Shown here: positions 25,808-35,900 of the stretch, piece by piece
Layout of the letters: each line of letters starts with the position of its first letter
How positions within the stretch are numbered: position 1 is the stretch's first letter
DNA from: Kitasatospora papulosa
GTDB lineage: Bacteria; Actinomycetota; Actinomycetes; Streptomycetales; Streptomycetaceae
DNA length: 64,000 nucleotides
Reading direction: 5' to 3'
Assembly: GCF_000717245.1 (NCBI RefSeq)
Contig: NZ_JNYQ01000011.1
Location: 186,001 to 250,000, forward strand
The notes under the pieces: generated by a model
What the model was told of the DNA's origin: nothing
Database searches by the model: none
Seen by the model: the letters and a program-made list of their open reading frames with translations, nothing else
Position numbers and translations under genes: made by a program

Positions 25808-26176
25808 ATGGGACAGCGGTACTACGTAGACCCGCAGCGCATCGAGGCCCTGGCCAAGCAGTTGGAGGAGATCGGCACCCTGACCAGGAGCATGACCGAG
25901 GAGTTCCTCGACGAACTGGCGCCCACGGTCAGCTGGCCGGGCACGGAGGGCGAGTTCGCCGAGAAGGCGAAGCCGCAGGAGCAGAAGGAACGGCAGACCA
26001 CCAAGGACACCATGCTGTCCATCCGTGACGCGCTGGTGGGCATCACCGACGCCACGCTCAGCAACGTACGGATGATGAAGGAAACCCGCGACCGCAACAT
26101 CGAGAGCCTCGAGCGGAACACCAGCCGCATCGACACCGATGGACTCGACGGCCCGGGCGGGCATGGGCGTCGCTGA
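25808..26176 (+). CDS. WXG-like T7SS substrate or chaperone
   Basis: The product is 122 aa. Long helices flank VSWPGTEGEF at about residue 42-52, a WXG-type turn (W-P-G). The size and helical content fit an Esx/EspC-like protein. The C-terminus (about 105-122) is Gly/Arg-rich and likely flexible. The ATG is two bases after the YbaB-like stop, and the upstream GGGGGAGG inside that gene can serve as ribosome binding site. It directly precedes the giant toxin gene (81-base gap), so it may be the dedicated chaperone or co-secreted partner of that toxin. This last point is inference from order only. Confidence 0.85.
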   Translation: MGQRYYVDPQRIEALAKQLEEIGTLTRSMTEEFLDELAPTVSWPGTEGEFAEKAKPQEQKERQTTKDTMLSIRDALVGITDATLSNVRMMKETRDRNIESLERNTSRIDTDGLDGPGGHGRR

Positions 26177-26257
26177 CCTCCGCGCCGCAGGCCGCTCCCA
26201 CGCCACGACGGGAGCGGCCGCTCCGTCCTGCCCGCACGGGCACGAGGACGGCCCCCG

Positions 26258-29200
26258 ATGAGCATCCAGGTGTCGCCCGAGGTCAACGCCATGATCTTCA
26301 TCCTCACCGGGGAGAGGCTCATGGACGCCGACGAGGATCTCGCGTACGAGAGCCGGCGGCCCTACTCCGGCCTGGGCCGGAAGCTGGACCGGCTGTCCTC
26401 GCTGATCGACAAGTCGGTCCACGACATCGGTGAGTCCATGCCGGACGATCTCGCCAAGTCGTACAGCAAGGCGATGGGCATGCTCATCGACGACGGCGGC
26501 AAGAACTACCTCCGCGACTTCGCCGAGCAGCTCGACAAGATCGCCGAGGGCCGGCGGAAGACCTCCATGGACATCATGGAGTCCAAGTGGCAGGTCATCG
26601 CCGAGATCATCCGGCTGCTCATCGAGATCGCCATCTATCTGGCCATGTCCTTCTTCACCGGAGGCGCCTCGGCCAGCCAGATCATGCTGGCCAAGATGCG
26701 CAGCCGGTTCTTCATCCTCACCACGCTCAGCCACCTGCTCCAGCGGCTGCACCTCGCTCCCTCGCTGACCGAGGCGTTCGCCGAGGCGTTCACGACCTTC
26801 GCGGTGCGGATGGCGATGATGAACTTCGCCCCGGACGGCCGCCGTCCCGACGGCATCGACTGGAGCGACATAGGCAAGGCCGCCGCGTTCGGAGCGGCGG
26901 CCGGCTTCCTCACCAGCGTCTTCGACAAGTTCGCGCGCGGCATCGTCAAGAGCTTCGACAACAACTTCCTCAAGAACCCCCCGGACCTCGACTTCAAGAG
27001 TCCCCCCAATCCGAAGAACACCCCCGACCTCGACCTGCCGAACGACCGGCCGAATCCGCGGCCGACACCCGAGCCCAGCCCGAAGCCCGACCGCGACAGC
27101 CTCTTCGACGACCGCCCCGGCCCGTACGGGAACGGCCCCGGCTCGTCGAGCAACCTGCCGGTCACCTTCCGGAACAACCCGCTGTCCTTCCGCAACAACC
27201 CCGAGCTGTGGCGCAACAACCAGATCCTGCGCTTCAACGCAGACCGGCCCGGTGCGCTGGCCGGGCACTACGGGCTGAAGGGCACGGCCGACTTCCTGGC
27301 CGCCGGCTCCGGTGAGGCGCTCGCCGAGATCCTGATCAAGGGAGCCTTCGACGGCGACTGGTCCACCAGCTGGTCCACCTTCGTCGGCGCGGGCATCAGC
27401 AGTCAGGTCGAGGCCACCCTCAGCGACACGGCCGTGAACAGTGCCGCCGAGCTGCGTCACGTCATCGACAAGCTGCGCAACCCGCCGCCCACCGTGTCCG
27501 GCGGCACCACCGGCTCCGACGACGGTGCGTCGCGCTCCGCGGGCGGCCGGGACCGCACCGACGGCCCCTCGCGTCCGGGCACCACGGGCGGGGACGGCCC
27601 CACACCCACCTCGATCACGCCGGTCTCCCAGCAGACCACCGGACCGGGGACCGCCACCGGCAGCCAGTCGCCTCCGCCCTACGTCTCCGAGAACCCGCCG
27701 CCGTACACGTCCCTGGACCCGCCGCCCTACTCGCCGGGCCCGCTGCCGGTGACCGCCACCGAGAACGCGCTGTGGCAGCAGGTCCACCAGGGTCCGGCCG
27801 AGGTGCGTGAGCAGGCGCTGCGTGACCTGGCCGCCCTGCGCGGATCCCAGCCGCCCGGCAGCTCCGAGATCGGTGTCCGCGACAGCCTGCACGGCAATCT
27901 GTCGCAGCTGCCCGAGGTCCGGGTGGTGCCCGCCGGGGGCAGCCCCGCGAACCAGATCGACACGGACGAGGTCCGCCGCGCCCTCGACGGCTTCGGCACG
28001 CAGGTCACGGTGGACGCCCCGATCGCCGCGGGCGCCACGCCCGGCGCGGTGGACGGGCCGGGCGCTCTGGGCCCCACGCCCGGCGCGGTGGACGGCCCGG
28101 GTGCCGTGAACGGTCCCGGTACGTCCGGCACGAACGCCGGGAACTCCGTCGCACGTCCGACCGGGGACAACGCCGACCTCGTGGTGGACCACGGCGTGGA
28201 CGCGGCGCCGGAGCACGTGGAGAACGGGCCGGGCGCCGCGCCCGGAACGTCACCGGAGAACGCCACCGTGGACGTTCCGGTGGATTCCGCTGTGACATCG
28301 CCGACCCCGGAGGGCAACACGCAGGGGTCTCCCGAGAGCAACGCCCAGCGTGCTCCGGAGGGCACCACCGAGGGGGCGCCGGAGAGCGAACTCCAGACGT
28401 CCCTCGGGGAAGCGGCGGGCCGGAACGACGACACGGCCGCCGTACCGGGCGTCCAGGGGAACGCCACTCCCGTCGCCACGGGCGGCAGTCCCACGGCCTC
28501 CACCACCCCCGCGACGGGCAGCGGCGCCCGACCGGGTGGCGTGCCCACGGCGGGCGGTTCCCCCACGTCCTCCGCCCCTTCCCCGCAGGGCACCCGTGCT
28601 CCGGAGGGCGCAGCTCCGGTGGACGGCTCGCCGACCACGACGGACGACTCCCCGCAGAGCACCCCCGTTCCGGAGACCGTCGATCCGAACATGCCCGAGG
28701 CCACGACTGACCCCGACGTCACGACGAGCCCCGGCGCGAACGTCTCCGCCGCCGTCGGCGACAGCACCACGGTGGACGCCCCCACCGCTCCGGCCGCCGG
28801 CCCCACCACCGACACCACTCCCGGCCTCGCTGCCGACACCGTCACGGCTCCGCCGAAGGTGAGCACCGTCGGCTCGTTCGCGGACTCCGGGGACGTACGC
28901 GATGTCAGCGGCACCACCGACGTGAAGTCCGACCCCACACGCGCCGTGGATCCCGCCTCCACCACGGCGCCGCCCCTGACGATCGTGGTGTCGCAGGTGC
29001 CGCCGCCGGGGGAGGGGTCGCCGGAGGCGGCCGAACTGCTGGACGGAGCGGGCACCGACCGGGCGGTCGTGCTCGGGCCGGCCGTCACCCCCGACGGGAC
29101 GGGACGTCCGGTACGCGCCGCGGTCGAGCTGACCCGCGAGGGACCGGGCGCCCCGGTCCAGGTCCGCACCCTCACGGGACCGACGCCCGCCGCGACGGCT

Positions 29201-32200
29201 GACGGCACCGTGGACACCGCGTTCCCCGGCGCGGACGTGCTGCTGCCGCTCGCCGACGCTCTCGGCCCGATGCCCCGCCCCGTCACCGAGAGCACCACGG
29301 ACACCGACGCGGCCGTCACCTCCACCCCCACGCCCCCGCCGACGGGCCCCACGGAGAAGGTGGACCCCGCGCACGGCGACCCGGTCGCCCGGGACTCCAC
29401 GCCTCCCGCGTCGTCCGCCGCCGACAAGCTCGCCACCCTGTCGCGGCCCTGGAGCGAGCCGGCCACCGACGTGTACCTGGAGGCGGGCGACAGCGACAGC
29501 GCCGGGTCCGGCGGACGGGCTCCCGGCCAGGGCACAGGACACGGCCCCGGTAGCGGCGGCACCCCGCCCCCGCTCGCCCCGGTCACCGCGGAGACCTCGC
29601 CCACGGCACAGCCCGTGGTCCTTCCCCCGCCGCAGGCCCGGATCGTCGTACGCCCCGTGAGCGGCGCAGCCTCCGGCGACACCGACGGGGACGGGACCGG
29701 GAGGCCGACGGACGAGCCGGCCGTCGTCACCCTGGACGGCATCACGGTGCCCCTCGCCCAACTGCGGCGCCTGGTACCGGACACGGCGGTGCAGACCCAG
29801 CCGGGCCGTGCCGTCCGCACCCTGACCATCTCGCAGAGCCCGGCCGAGGACGGCACGCGACGCGACGCGGGGCGCCGGGCGCTGCTCGGCCAGGAGACGT
29901 TCCGCGGGGTACGCACCGTGTCCGACGACGGTTCCCCCGCCTCGACCCCGCGCGCCGGGACGGACCCTGCCGCGGGTACCGAAGCCCAGCAGTCCTCCCC
30001 GCGCACGGTCTTCACCGGTCCCCCGGCCCCGCTCCCCGGTGCGGACACGGAACGGGGAGCCGACTACTTCGTGACCCACGGCACCCCCCGTACCGTCACG
30101 CTCGGCACCGACGACTCGGCGCTGCCCAGCGTGAAGATGAGCGGTGTCCAGCTCGGTGAGGTGCTCAAGTCCTGGGCGGTGGACGGGGACGAGGACCGGC
30201 CGCTGGTGCTCTACGCCTGCGAGACCGGACAGCAGCCGCAGATCGCCGGCCTGCCCGTGGCACAGCACGTGGCGAACCGGACCGGGCGCCAGGTGTACGC
30301 GCCGACCACCGAGGTGGGCACCGCCCGCGGCCGGGACGGCGAGGTCCGCGCGGTGCTCACCGAGGGCGCGGACGGGCCGGGCCGCTGGCGGCTGTTCACC
30401 CCGGAACCCAAGGGCGCGGACCTGGACCGGGCCGCGCGCGACGCCGGTCTGCACGCGGGCCCCGGTCCGGCCGACCCGTTCGCCCGGGCCCGCACCCTCC
30501 AGCAGATCCGTACACTGCGCGACGTCCTCGGACCGGACGCCGAACAGCGTCCCGAGAACGCGGAGTTGCTCGCCGGTCTCGCCTACGTGGACGGTCTGCG
30601 CTGGCTGAACGCGGACAGCGCCGCCCGCTACGGCGACGGCCGCATGACCCCGGATCTGCTGCGCCGCATGGTCACCGACTGGCACACCGCCACCGGTGCC
30701 ACGACGGCCGACCCGTCCGCCGACCCCACGGTCGAGCAGTACACCGCTTTCCTGCGCGCGGCGGCCGGGCTCCGGGCCGGTGCGGGGCCCGGGACCACGC
30801 TCGGTGACCTGCTGCCCCCGCCGCCCGCCCAGCTGTCTCCGACCACGTCGGTCTCGCGGGAGGACGTGCGGGGACTCTCCTACGCACCCTCGGCCGACGT
30901 GGCCTGGTCGTTGTCGAGCGCACCGCTGCCGCTGTCCGAGCTTGCCCTCGGCCCCGAGGACACCGCCGAACTGGCTCGACGCCTGAGCGATCCGGCGCCC
31001 ACGACCACCGGCCCGCAGGAACAGCCGACGCCCGAGCCGCCCAAGGCCGGTGAGGTCGATTCGTATGCGGCGCGTCATACGTACGGGATGGCGGAGAAGG
31101 GGTTCAAGGAGTTCCGTGATCTGGCGCGGGACAGGAACGTGGTCATCGATGTGCGGCCGACGAATCCTCTGGCTCCGAAGTGGCTCGAGGCGGGTGCGTT
31201 GCCGAAGCCGTCGGAGATCAAGGCGAAGACGATCAACGACGTCGACGTGCTTCTCGGGGCTGATCCTGCGGTCGTGGGGCTCGTCGGTTACTTCAAGCCG
31301 GTGCTGGCTGATGTGGGAACTGTTCCGGAGGGTGACCGGGACCGGGTCCTGTCGCGTTTCAACGAGCGGTCGACGGAGTTCCACGAGCTTGCCGGCAAGA
31401 TGGCGGGGTTCGAGGCGGAGAACAGGTTCTTCGTCCGGGACGGTGTGGTCTACGGGACGAGGGAGGACGGCGAGAGGCGTCCGCTCACCGGTGACAACGA
31501 CGTGTTCGACATCTCCACGCCTGAGGGGACGCGGGTCACACTTCCGGTGCATGACGCGCTGATCGAGGAGATGCGGGCGAAGGACATGGCCGTGATGCAC
31601 GGCGCGCACATGTTCTGGAATCCGCCGACGGCTTTCGACAAGTCGCTTACGTACGGGATGGCGGAGAAGGGGTTCAAGGAGTTCCGTGATCTGGCGCGGG
31701 ACAGGAATGTGGTCATCGATGTGCGGCCGACGAATCCTCTTGCTCCGAAGTGGCTCGAGGCGGGTGCGTTGCCGAAGCCGTCGGAGATCAAGGCGAAGAC
31801 GGTCAATGACGTCGATGTCTTTTTGGGTGCTGATCCCTCGGTTGTCGGGCTGGTGGGTTATTTCAAGCCGGTTCTGGCGGATGTGGGGGTTGTTCCGGAG
31901 GGGGATCGGGACCGGGTCCTGTCGCGTTTCAATGAGCGGTCGGCGGAGTTCCATGAGCTTGCCGGGCAGATGGCGGGTCTGGAGTCGGAGAACAGGTTCT
32001 TCGTCCGGGACGGGGTGGTCTACGGGACGGGGCGGGATGGTGAGCGGCGTCCTCTCACCGGTGATCATGATGTGTTCGACATCTCGACGCCTGACGGTGA
32101 GCGGATCTCGCTTCCGGCGCATGACGCGCTGATCGAGGAGATGCGGGCGAAGGACATGGCCGTGATGCACGGCGCGCACATGTTCTGGAATCCGCCGACG

Positions 32201-32587
32201 GCTTTCGACAAGTCGCTGGCCCCGATCCGCTGCTGCCGGCGGCGCACAGCCGTCCGGACAGTCTCGTCGAGAGCCTGGCGCTGTTCAGCAAGGGCAAGGG
32301 CCCCGCGACGACGTCCGACCCCGCGGACCTCGTCCGGGCACAGGGCCTCGCCTTCCGCCGGGTGGACGTCCCGGGCGACGGCAACTGCCTCTTCCGGGCG
32401 GTGCTCGACAGTGCCCGCGGCCGCGACGTGCCTCCCGCCTGGGCCGCCCGGAACATCGCCGGGCTGCGCGGCCTGGTGCGTGACCGCGTCGCCGGGTCCG
32501 AACTCGGTACCGTCGCCGACGCCCTCGTGCCGGACCCGGTGTTCAGCGTGGTGGACGACCTGCGGACACGGGCCCTGGCCGGTGTGA
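26258..32587 (+). CDS. Polymorphic toxin with WXG100-like N-terminus, HG...C domain and tandem adenylate-cyclase-like repeats (N-terminal part of the giant gene)
   Basis: The frame encodes 2109 aa. Residues 1-230 are helical and hydrophobic in places (IIRLLIEIAIYLAMSFF at about 112-130), resembling the CpnT-type N-terminal secretion domain. A glycine-rich helical segment (TADFLAAGSGEALAEILIKG) follows, then three PPPY motifs near 471-490 and a Thr/Pro/Ala-rich linker of about 700 residues. The first HG...C domain has H1274 and C1321 in LVLYACETGQ. Two 190-residue copies of an anthrax/CyaA-type adenylate-cyclase-like unit span residues 1608-1987, each with a GDxDVF metal motif. After residue 1987 the frame is wrong: the last about 120 residues are Arg-rich nonsense, while the sensible sequence continues in frame 1 as the 10,247-aa frame. 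One missing C in the CCCC at 32220-32223 explains it. The start ATG has CACGAGGACG upstream. The intact product may be about 12,280 aa. Confidence 0.88.
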   Translation: MSIQVSPEVNAMIFILTGERLMDADEDLAYESRRPYSGLGRKLDRLSSLIDKSVHDIGESMPDDLAKSYSKAMGMLIDDGGKNYLRDFAEQLDKIAEGRRKTSMDIMESKWQVIAEIIRLLIEIAIYLAMSFFTGGASASQIMLAKMRSRFFILTTLSHLLQRLHLAPSLTEAFAEAFTTFAVRMAMMNFAPDGRRPDGIDWSDIGKAAAFGAAAGFLTSVFDKFARGIVKSFDNNFLKNPPDLDFKSPPNPKNTPDLDLPNDRPNPRPTPEPSPKPDRDSLFDDRPGPYGNGPGSSSNLPVTFRNNPLSFRNNPELWRNNQILRFNADRPGALAGHYGLKGTADFLAAGSGEALAEILIKGAFDGDWSTSWSTFVGAGISSQVEATLSDTAVNSAAELRHVIDKLRNPPPTVSGGTTGSDDGASRSAGGRDRTDGPSRPGTTGGDGPTPTSITPVSQQTTGPGTATGSQSPPPYVSENPPPYTSLDPPPYSPGPLPVTATENALWQQVHQGPAEVREQALRDLAALRGSQPPGSSEIGVRDSLHGNLSQLPEVRVVPAGGSPANQIDTDEVRRALDGFGTQVTVDAPIAAGATPGAVDGPGALGPTPGAVDGPGAVNGPGTSGTNAGNSVARPTGDNADLVVDHGVDAAPEHVENGPGAAPGTSPENATVDVPVDSAVTSPTPEGNTQGSPESNAQRAPEGTTEGAPESELQTSLGEAAGRNDDTAAVPGVQGNATPVATGGSPTASTTPATGSGARPGGVPTAGGSPTSSAPSPQGTRAPEGAAPVDGSPTTTDDSPQSTPVPETVDPNMPEATTDPDVTTSPGANVSAAVGDSTTVDAPTAPAAGPTTDTTPGLAADTVTAPPKVSTVGSFADSGDVRDVSGTTDVKSDPTRAVDPASTTAPPLTIVVSQVPPPGEGSPEAAELLDGAGTDRAVVLGPAVTPDGTGRPVRAAVELTREGPGAPVQVRTLTGPTPAATADGTVDTAFPGADVLLPLADALGPMPRPVTESTTDTDAAVTSTPTPPPTGPTEKVDPAHGDPVARDSTPPASSAADKLATLSRPWSEPATDVYLEAGDSDSAGSGGRAPGQGTGHGPGSGGTPPPLAPVTAETSPTAQPVVLPPPQARIVVRPVSGAASGDTDGDGTGRPTDEPAVVTLDGITVPLAQLRRLVPDTAVQTQPGRAVRTLTISQSPAEDGTRRDAGRRALLGQETFRGVRTVSDDGSPASTPRAGTDPAAGTEAQQSSPRTVFTGPPAPLPGADTERGADYFVTHGTPRTVTLGTDDSALPSVKMSGVQLGEVLKSWAVDGDEDRPLVLYACETGQQPQIAGLPVAQHVANRTGRQVYAPTTEVGTARGRDGEVRAVLTEGADGPGRWRLFTPEPKGADLDRAARDAGLHAGPGPADPFARARTLQQIRTLRDVLGPDAEQRPENAELLAGLAYVDGLRWLNADSAARYGDGRMTPDLLRRMVTDWHTATGATTADPSADPTVEQYTAFLRAAAGLRAGAGPGTTLGDLLPPPPAQLSPTTSVSREDVRGLSYAPSADVAWSLSSAPLPLSELALGPEDTAELARRLSDPAPTTTGPQEQPTPEPPKAGEVDSYAARHTYGMAEKGFKEFRDLARDRNVVIDVRPTNPLAPKWLEAGALPKPSEIKAKTINDVDVLLGADPAVVGLVGYFKPVLADVGTVPEGDRDRVLSRFNERSTEFHELAGKMAGFEAENRFFVRDGVVYGTREDGERRPLTGDNDVFDISTPEGTRVTLPVHDALIEEMRAKDMAVMHGAHMFWNPPTAFDKSLTYGMAEKGFKEFRDLARDRNVVIDVRPTNPLAPKWLEAGALPKPSEIKAKTVNDVDVFLGADPSVVGLVGYFKPVLADVGVVPEGDRDRVLSRFNERSAEFHELAGQMAGLESENRFFVRDGVVYGTGRDGERRPLTGDHDVFDISTPDGERISLPAHDALIEEMRAKDMAVMHGAHMFWNPPTAFDKSLAPIRCCRRRTAVRTVSSRAWRCSARARAPRRRPTPRTSSGHRASPSAGWTSRATATASSGRCSTVPAAATCLPPGPPGTSPGCAAWCVTASPGPNSVPSPTPSCRTRCSAWWTTCGHGPWPV
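27668..27735 (+). other. Triple PPPY motif cluster
   Basis: Three PPPY motifs spaced 8 residues apart (QSPPPYVSENPPPYTS..., then PPPYSPG) occur before the long linker. PPxY is a known ligand for WW domains in eukaryotes. In an actinomycete protein it may only be a disordered proline-rich link. Confidence 0.6.
30001..30470 (+). other. HG...C domain 1 (caspase-like candidate) in the 2109-aa frame
   Basis: Predicted beta-alpha domain with H1274 in FVTHGTP and C1321 in LYACETGQ (numbering of the 26258 frame), 47 residues apart. AQHVANRTGR follows, as in the four later copies. The most diverged copy of the set. Confidence 0.65.
31079..31648 (+). repeat. Adenylate-cyclase-toxin-like unit, copy 1 (570 bp, low GC3)
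   Basis: Exactly 190 codons. VIDVRPTNPLAP...PSEIKAK and the metal motif LTGDNDVFDIS (D1746, D1748) recall the NPL..., lysine and GDxDxF motifs of anthrax edema factor and CyaA-type cyclases. The VMHGAH...WNPP end recalls the conserved His/Asn. Codons use T and A third bases far more than the rest of the gene. Confidence 0.65.
31649..32218 (+). repeat. Adenylate-cyclase-toxin-like unit, copy 2 (570 bp, low GC3)
   Basis: Direct, in-phase tandem copy of 31079-31648 with conservative changes (LTGDHDVFDIS, D1936 and D1938). The reading frame is lost within five bases of its end. Confidence 0.65.
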
Positions 32588-32994
32588 CCGACCCGGGGGA
32601 GCACCGCAGGATCACCGACGCCTGGAACCGCGTCGCACAGGCGGTCGTCACCGACGGCGACGCCGCCCAGTGGCGGCAGATCCTGGCCGACAGCGACTAT
32701 CCGCAGCTCGCACACGTGGCGCCCACCCCCGCCGACGCGCGACGGCTCGGCGGACGCGGCCTGCTCGCCGCAGCCGCGGAGCGACCCGGGCTGTGGTCGT
32801 CGCCCTTCGCCGACCTGCTCCCGGACGCGCTGGCACACACCCTCGGCCTCGATCTGCGCCTCGTGCGGCCCGACCCGCACACGACCGGCGCGGTCCTCGT
32901 CACCGAGCTGCACCCCGGTGGCACCGGTGGCACGCTGCACCTGGCGTACAACGGGAGCGACCACTACGACGCGCTCGTCCCCGTCGCCCCGGAG
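32341..32994 (+). other. Intact OTU-like cysteine protease domain
   Basis: VPGDGNCLFRAV contains the OTU signature with the catalytic Cys (C9 of the frame, D6 before it). SDHYDALVPV has the His (H201) about 190 residues later, the usual OTU spacing. OTU proteases cleave ubiquitin or ubiquitin-like tails. The target of a bacterial version is unknown. Confidence 0.8.
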
Positions 32995-35900
32995 CCCGTG
33001 TCGGAACCGGAGACCGGGACCGGGCCGAAGAGCGACCCGGGAGCGAAGCCGGGCCCGGAGACCGAGTCCGAGCCGGACCCGGCTCCCGGAACCGAGTCCG
33101 AGCCGGACCCGGTCGCACCGCCCGTGCCGCCGCTCACCTCGCAGCCCGACGGTTCCGACCCCTTCGGGGAGTGGCTGCGCAGCATGGCCGGGCTCACCGG
33201 TCCCGACGATGCCGAGACCCCCGACCGGGGCGACCCGGTGCCGCTGGAGACCCAACTCGAACGGCACCGACCCGCCCGTCTCCTGACCGGCGACGACGTC
33301 CGTCCGCCGGGGCCGGCACCGCGCACCGTCACCTTCGAGGACGGCAGCAGGCTGCCCGGCGTCCTCATCAGGCCGGGCGCCGACCCGCGTGACACCGCCC
33401 CGCCCGGGGCGCCCAAGGGCGCGTCCACGGGGCTGCTCGCCGGGCCCGGCACGCTCACGCTCCGCTCGCCCCAGCTGGTGGCGCGGGAGATCCTCGACAA
33501 GCTGCCGGCGTCGACGCGTGCGCACTTCGACGAGGCGGAGCTGCTGCGTCTGCTGACGTACCACCCCTCGGCGTTCACCGCCCCTCGCGGCGCCCGCATC
33601 GTGGGCCGGGAGAAGTCCGGGGTCGGCCTGGAGATGACGGTCGAGGCCGTCCCGTACCACCGGTGGGAACGCTTCTCCGACGTCGGTGGCGCCACGGTCC
33701 GGGTCGACACGATGCGGCGTGGGCAGGCCGGTACGGGTGGCGGGCGCAGTGTGGGCGTCGGGCGCCGCATCGCCGGTGGCGTGGGCATGGGGCCGCCGCT
33801 CAACTGGCTCCTGAAGATCGGTACGTCGCTGGGCTGGAGCCGCAGGACCGACTACACCCAGGGCACCACGGCGTACAACCAGGCCGAGCACCGCGCCCAC
33901 GAGGGCTCGCACCTGCACCTGGACGACGTCCACTACCGGGTGACGGTGCGACGGGTCACCGAGGCGCCCAAGGCCACCCGGACCGACACCGCGGCGACCG
34001 GTCCCGCCGCGGGGCCGCGTTGGCAGCGCACCCGCGTGCACACCGCGGAGTTCGGCATGCGGGACGGCCTGACCTGGCGACTGCCGGACGACCTCACCGT
34101 GCCGTTCACGGGACCCCGCCGGGCACCGGAGACCCTGACGTTCCCGGACGGGGTGGAACCCCGGATGAACGACACCACCGCCCTTCACCTGACTACTCCG
34201 CCGGAGGACATCGCACTGGCCCTCTCCGGGGCACGCCCCGGCAGTTCGGCGCACCGCACGCTGGTTTCGTACGTCCGCCCGGGACGGCTGCTCGGGCTGT
34301 TCGGACGGCTCACCGGACCGGTCAGCGGTCCCGAGCTGACGCAGGGCAGCAGCCAGCACCCGATGGGGCACCTGGTCGTGGAACGCTCGGTGCCGCACCG
34401 GGCCGTGCTGGTCACCGAGTCGGTCAAGGCGGAGGTCCGTGACCTCACCCAGACCACGTACCAGAACCAGCGCGGTCACGTCCGCGAGACCAAGTTCGGA
34501 TTCCAGGTCACCGCCGGTCCGAACCACACGCTGCCCGGGCTCGAGACCGACGTACGCCTCCAGGGCGGTCCGCTGGTCCGCGCGGACCTCGGCATCGGGC
34601 GGGGCCACTACCTGGGCACCGACGCGGCCCGCAAGGTCACCGGCCGGGTCCGCAACCACCCGATGGCGCTCTACCAGGTGGAGCGCACCCTGATGGTCCG
34701 CAGGGCCGGTGAACCGGCGTCCGCGGCCCGGCCGGTGCGCGTGGTCAGCCTGGACTGGATCTCCACCCAGGACGCCCGCCGGCTGGCGGGCTGGGACAGC
34801 CGTACGCCCGGCCGCACCGGACCGAACCCGGACGCCGAGCCCCCCGTGCCGTGGTACCTCACCCGGAAGGACCCGGTCCACCTCGGCGGCCAGGTCCGCG
34901 CGGAGGGCTTCCGCCCACAGGCACGCACCGTCACACAGCCGCCGACGACGACGCAGCAGACGCCGCCGCCCGTCACCGACGAGCAGACGCCTGCGACGAC
35001 ACAGGAGCAGGCACCCCCGAAGGAGACACCCCCGAAGACCGGCCCGCAGACACCGCCCCCGGACCAGCGGCAGCCCGCACCGCAGGACGGCACCGCCGCT
35101 CCTGACCCCATGCGCGCCTTCACGGACGCCGTCCTGGACACCCTGCACCGCTCGTACCCGTCGATGTTCGTGCCGCCGCTGATGCTGAAGCATCCCAAGC
35201 TGGCCCGGTTCTGGTACGGCGACGGACGGTTGCGGACCGCGTGGCACAACGAGCGGCAGGTGCGGGAGGCGCTGAACCGGCCCACCCTGACGCAGAGTCT
35301 GGACGAACTGACCACCACCGGCGTGCCGGTCACGCTCACGGAGGACGGCAAGGTGCGCCGCGGCCACCACACGCTGGTCCTGCGGGCGTCGCTGACCGAC
35401 CGCCGGTTCGAGACCACCATGAGCGAGCGGTCGCTGCGCAACGCGGTGATCGGCAACGAGGTCTCCGGCCAGGGTCAGCAGGACTCCAGCACCTACTCCG
35501 CCGGTATCGAGGTGGGTGTCTCCCCGCGCGACCACGACAAGGTGCCCGGACCCGACCTGCCGGCCCAGGCGGGGAACGTCTCGGTCGGTGCCCGGCACGC
35601 CCGCACCTACCAGAAGGCCACCCGGAACACGGTCACGGTCGCCCACGACCACCTGACCTTCCAGAACGGTGCCGACCTCTACAGCTACCAGGTGGAACTC
35701 GGCGCGACCTTCGAGGGCCACCGCCGGCCGCGCGGCTGGGCGCGGCTGCTGACCGTCGGAGTGCTCGGTGCGGGCGTCTTCGTCAGCAAGGTCGAGGAGC
35801 GCCCGCTGTTCAGCCGGGGCACCGAGACCGTGGGACGGGTCGAGCTGGCCGTGCCCGCCGCCCACGGGTCCGACCGGCACGCACCGGCCGACCCGCCCGC

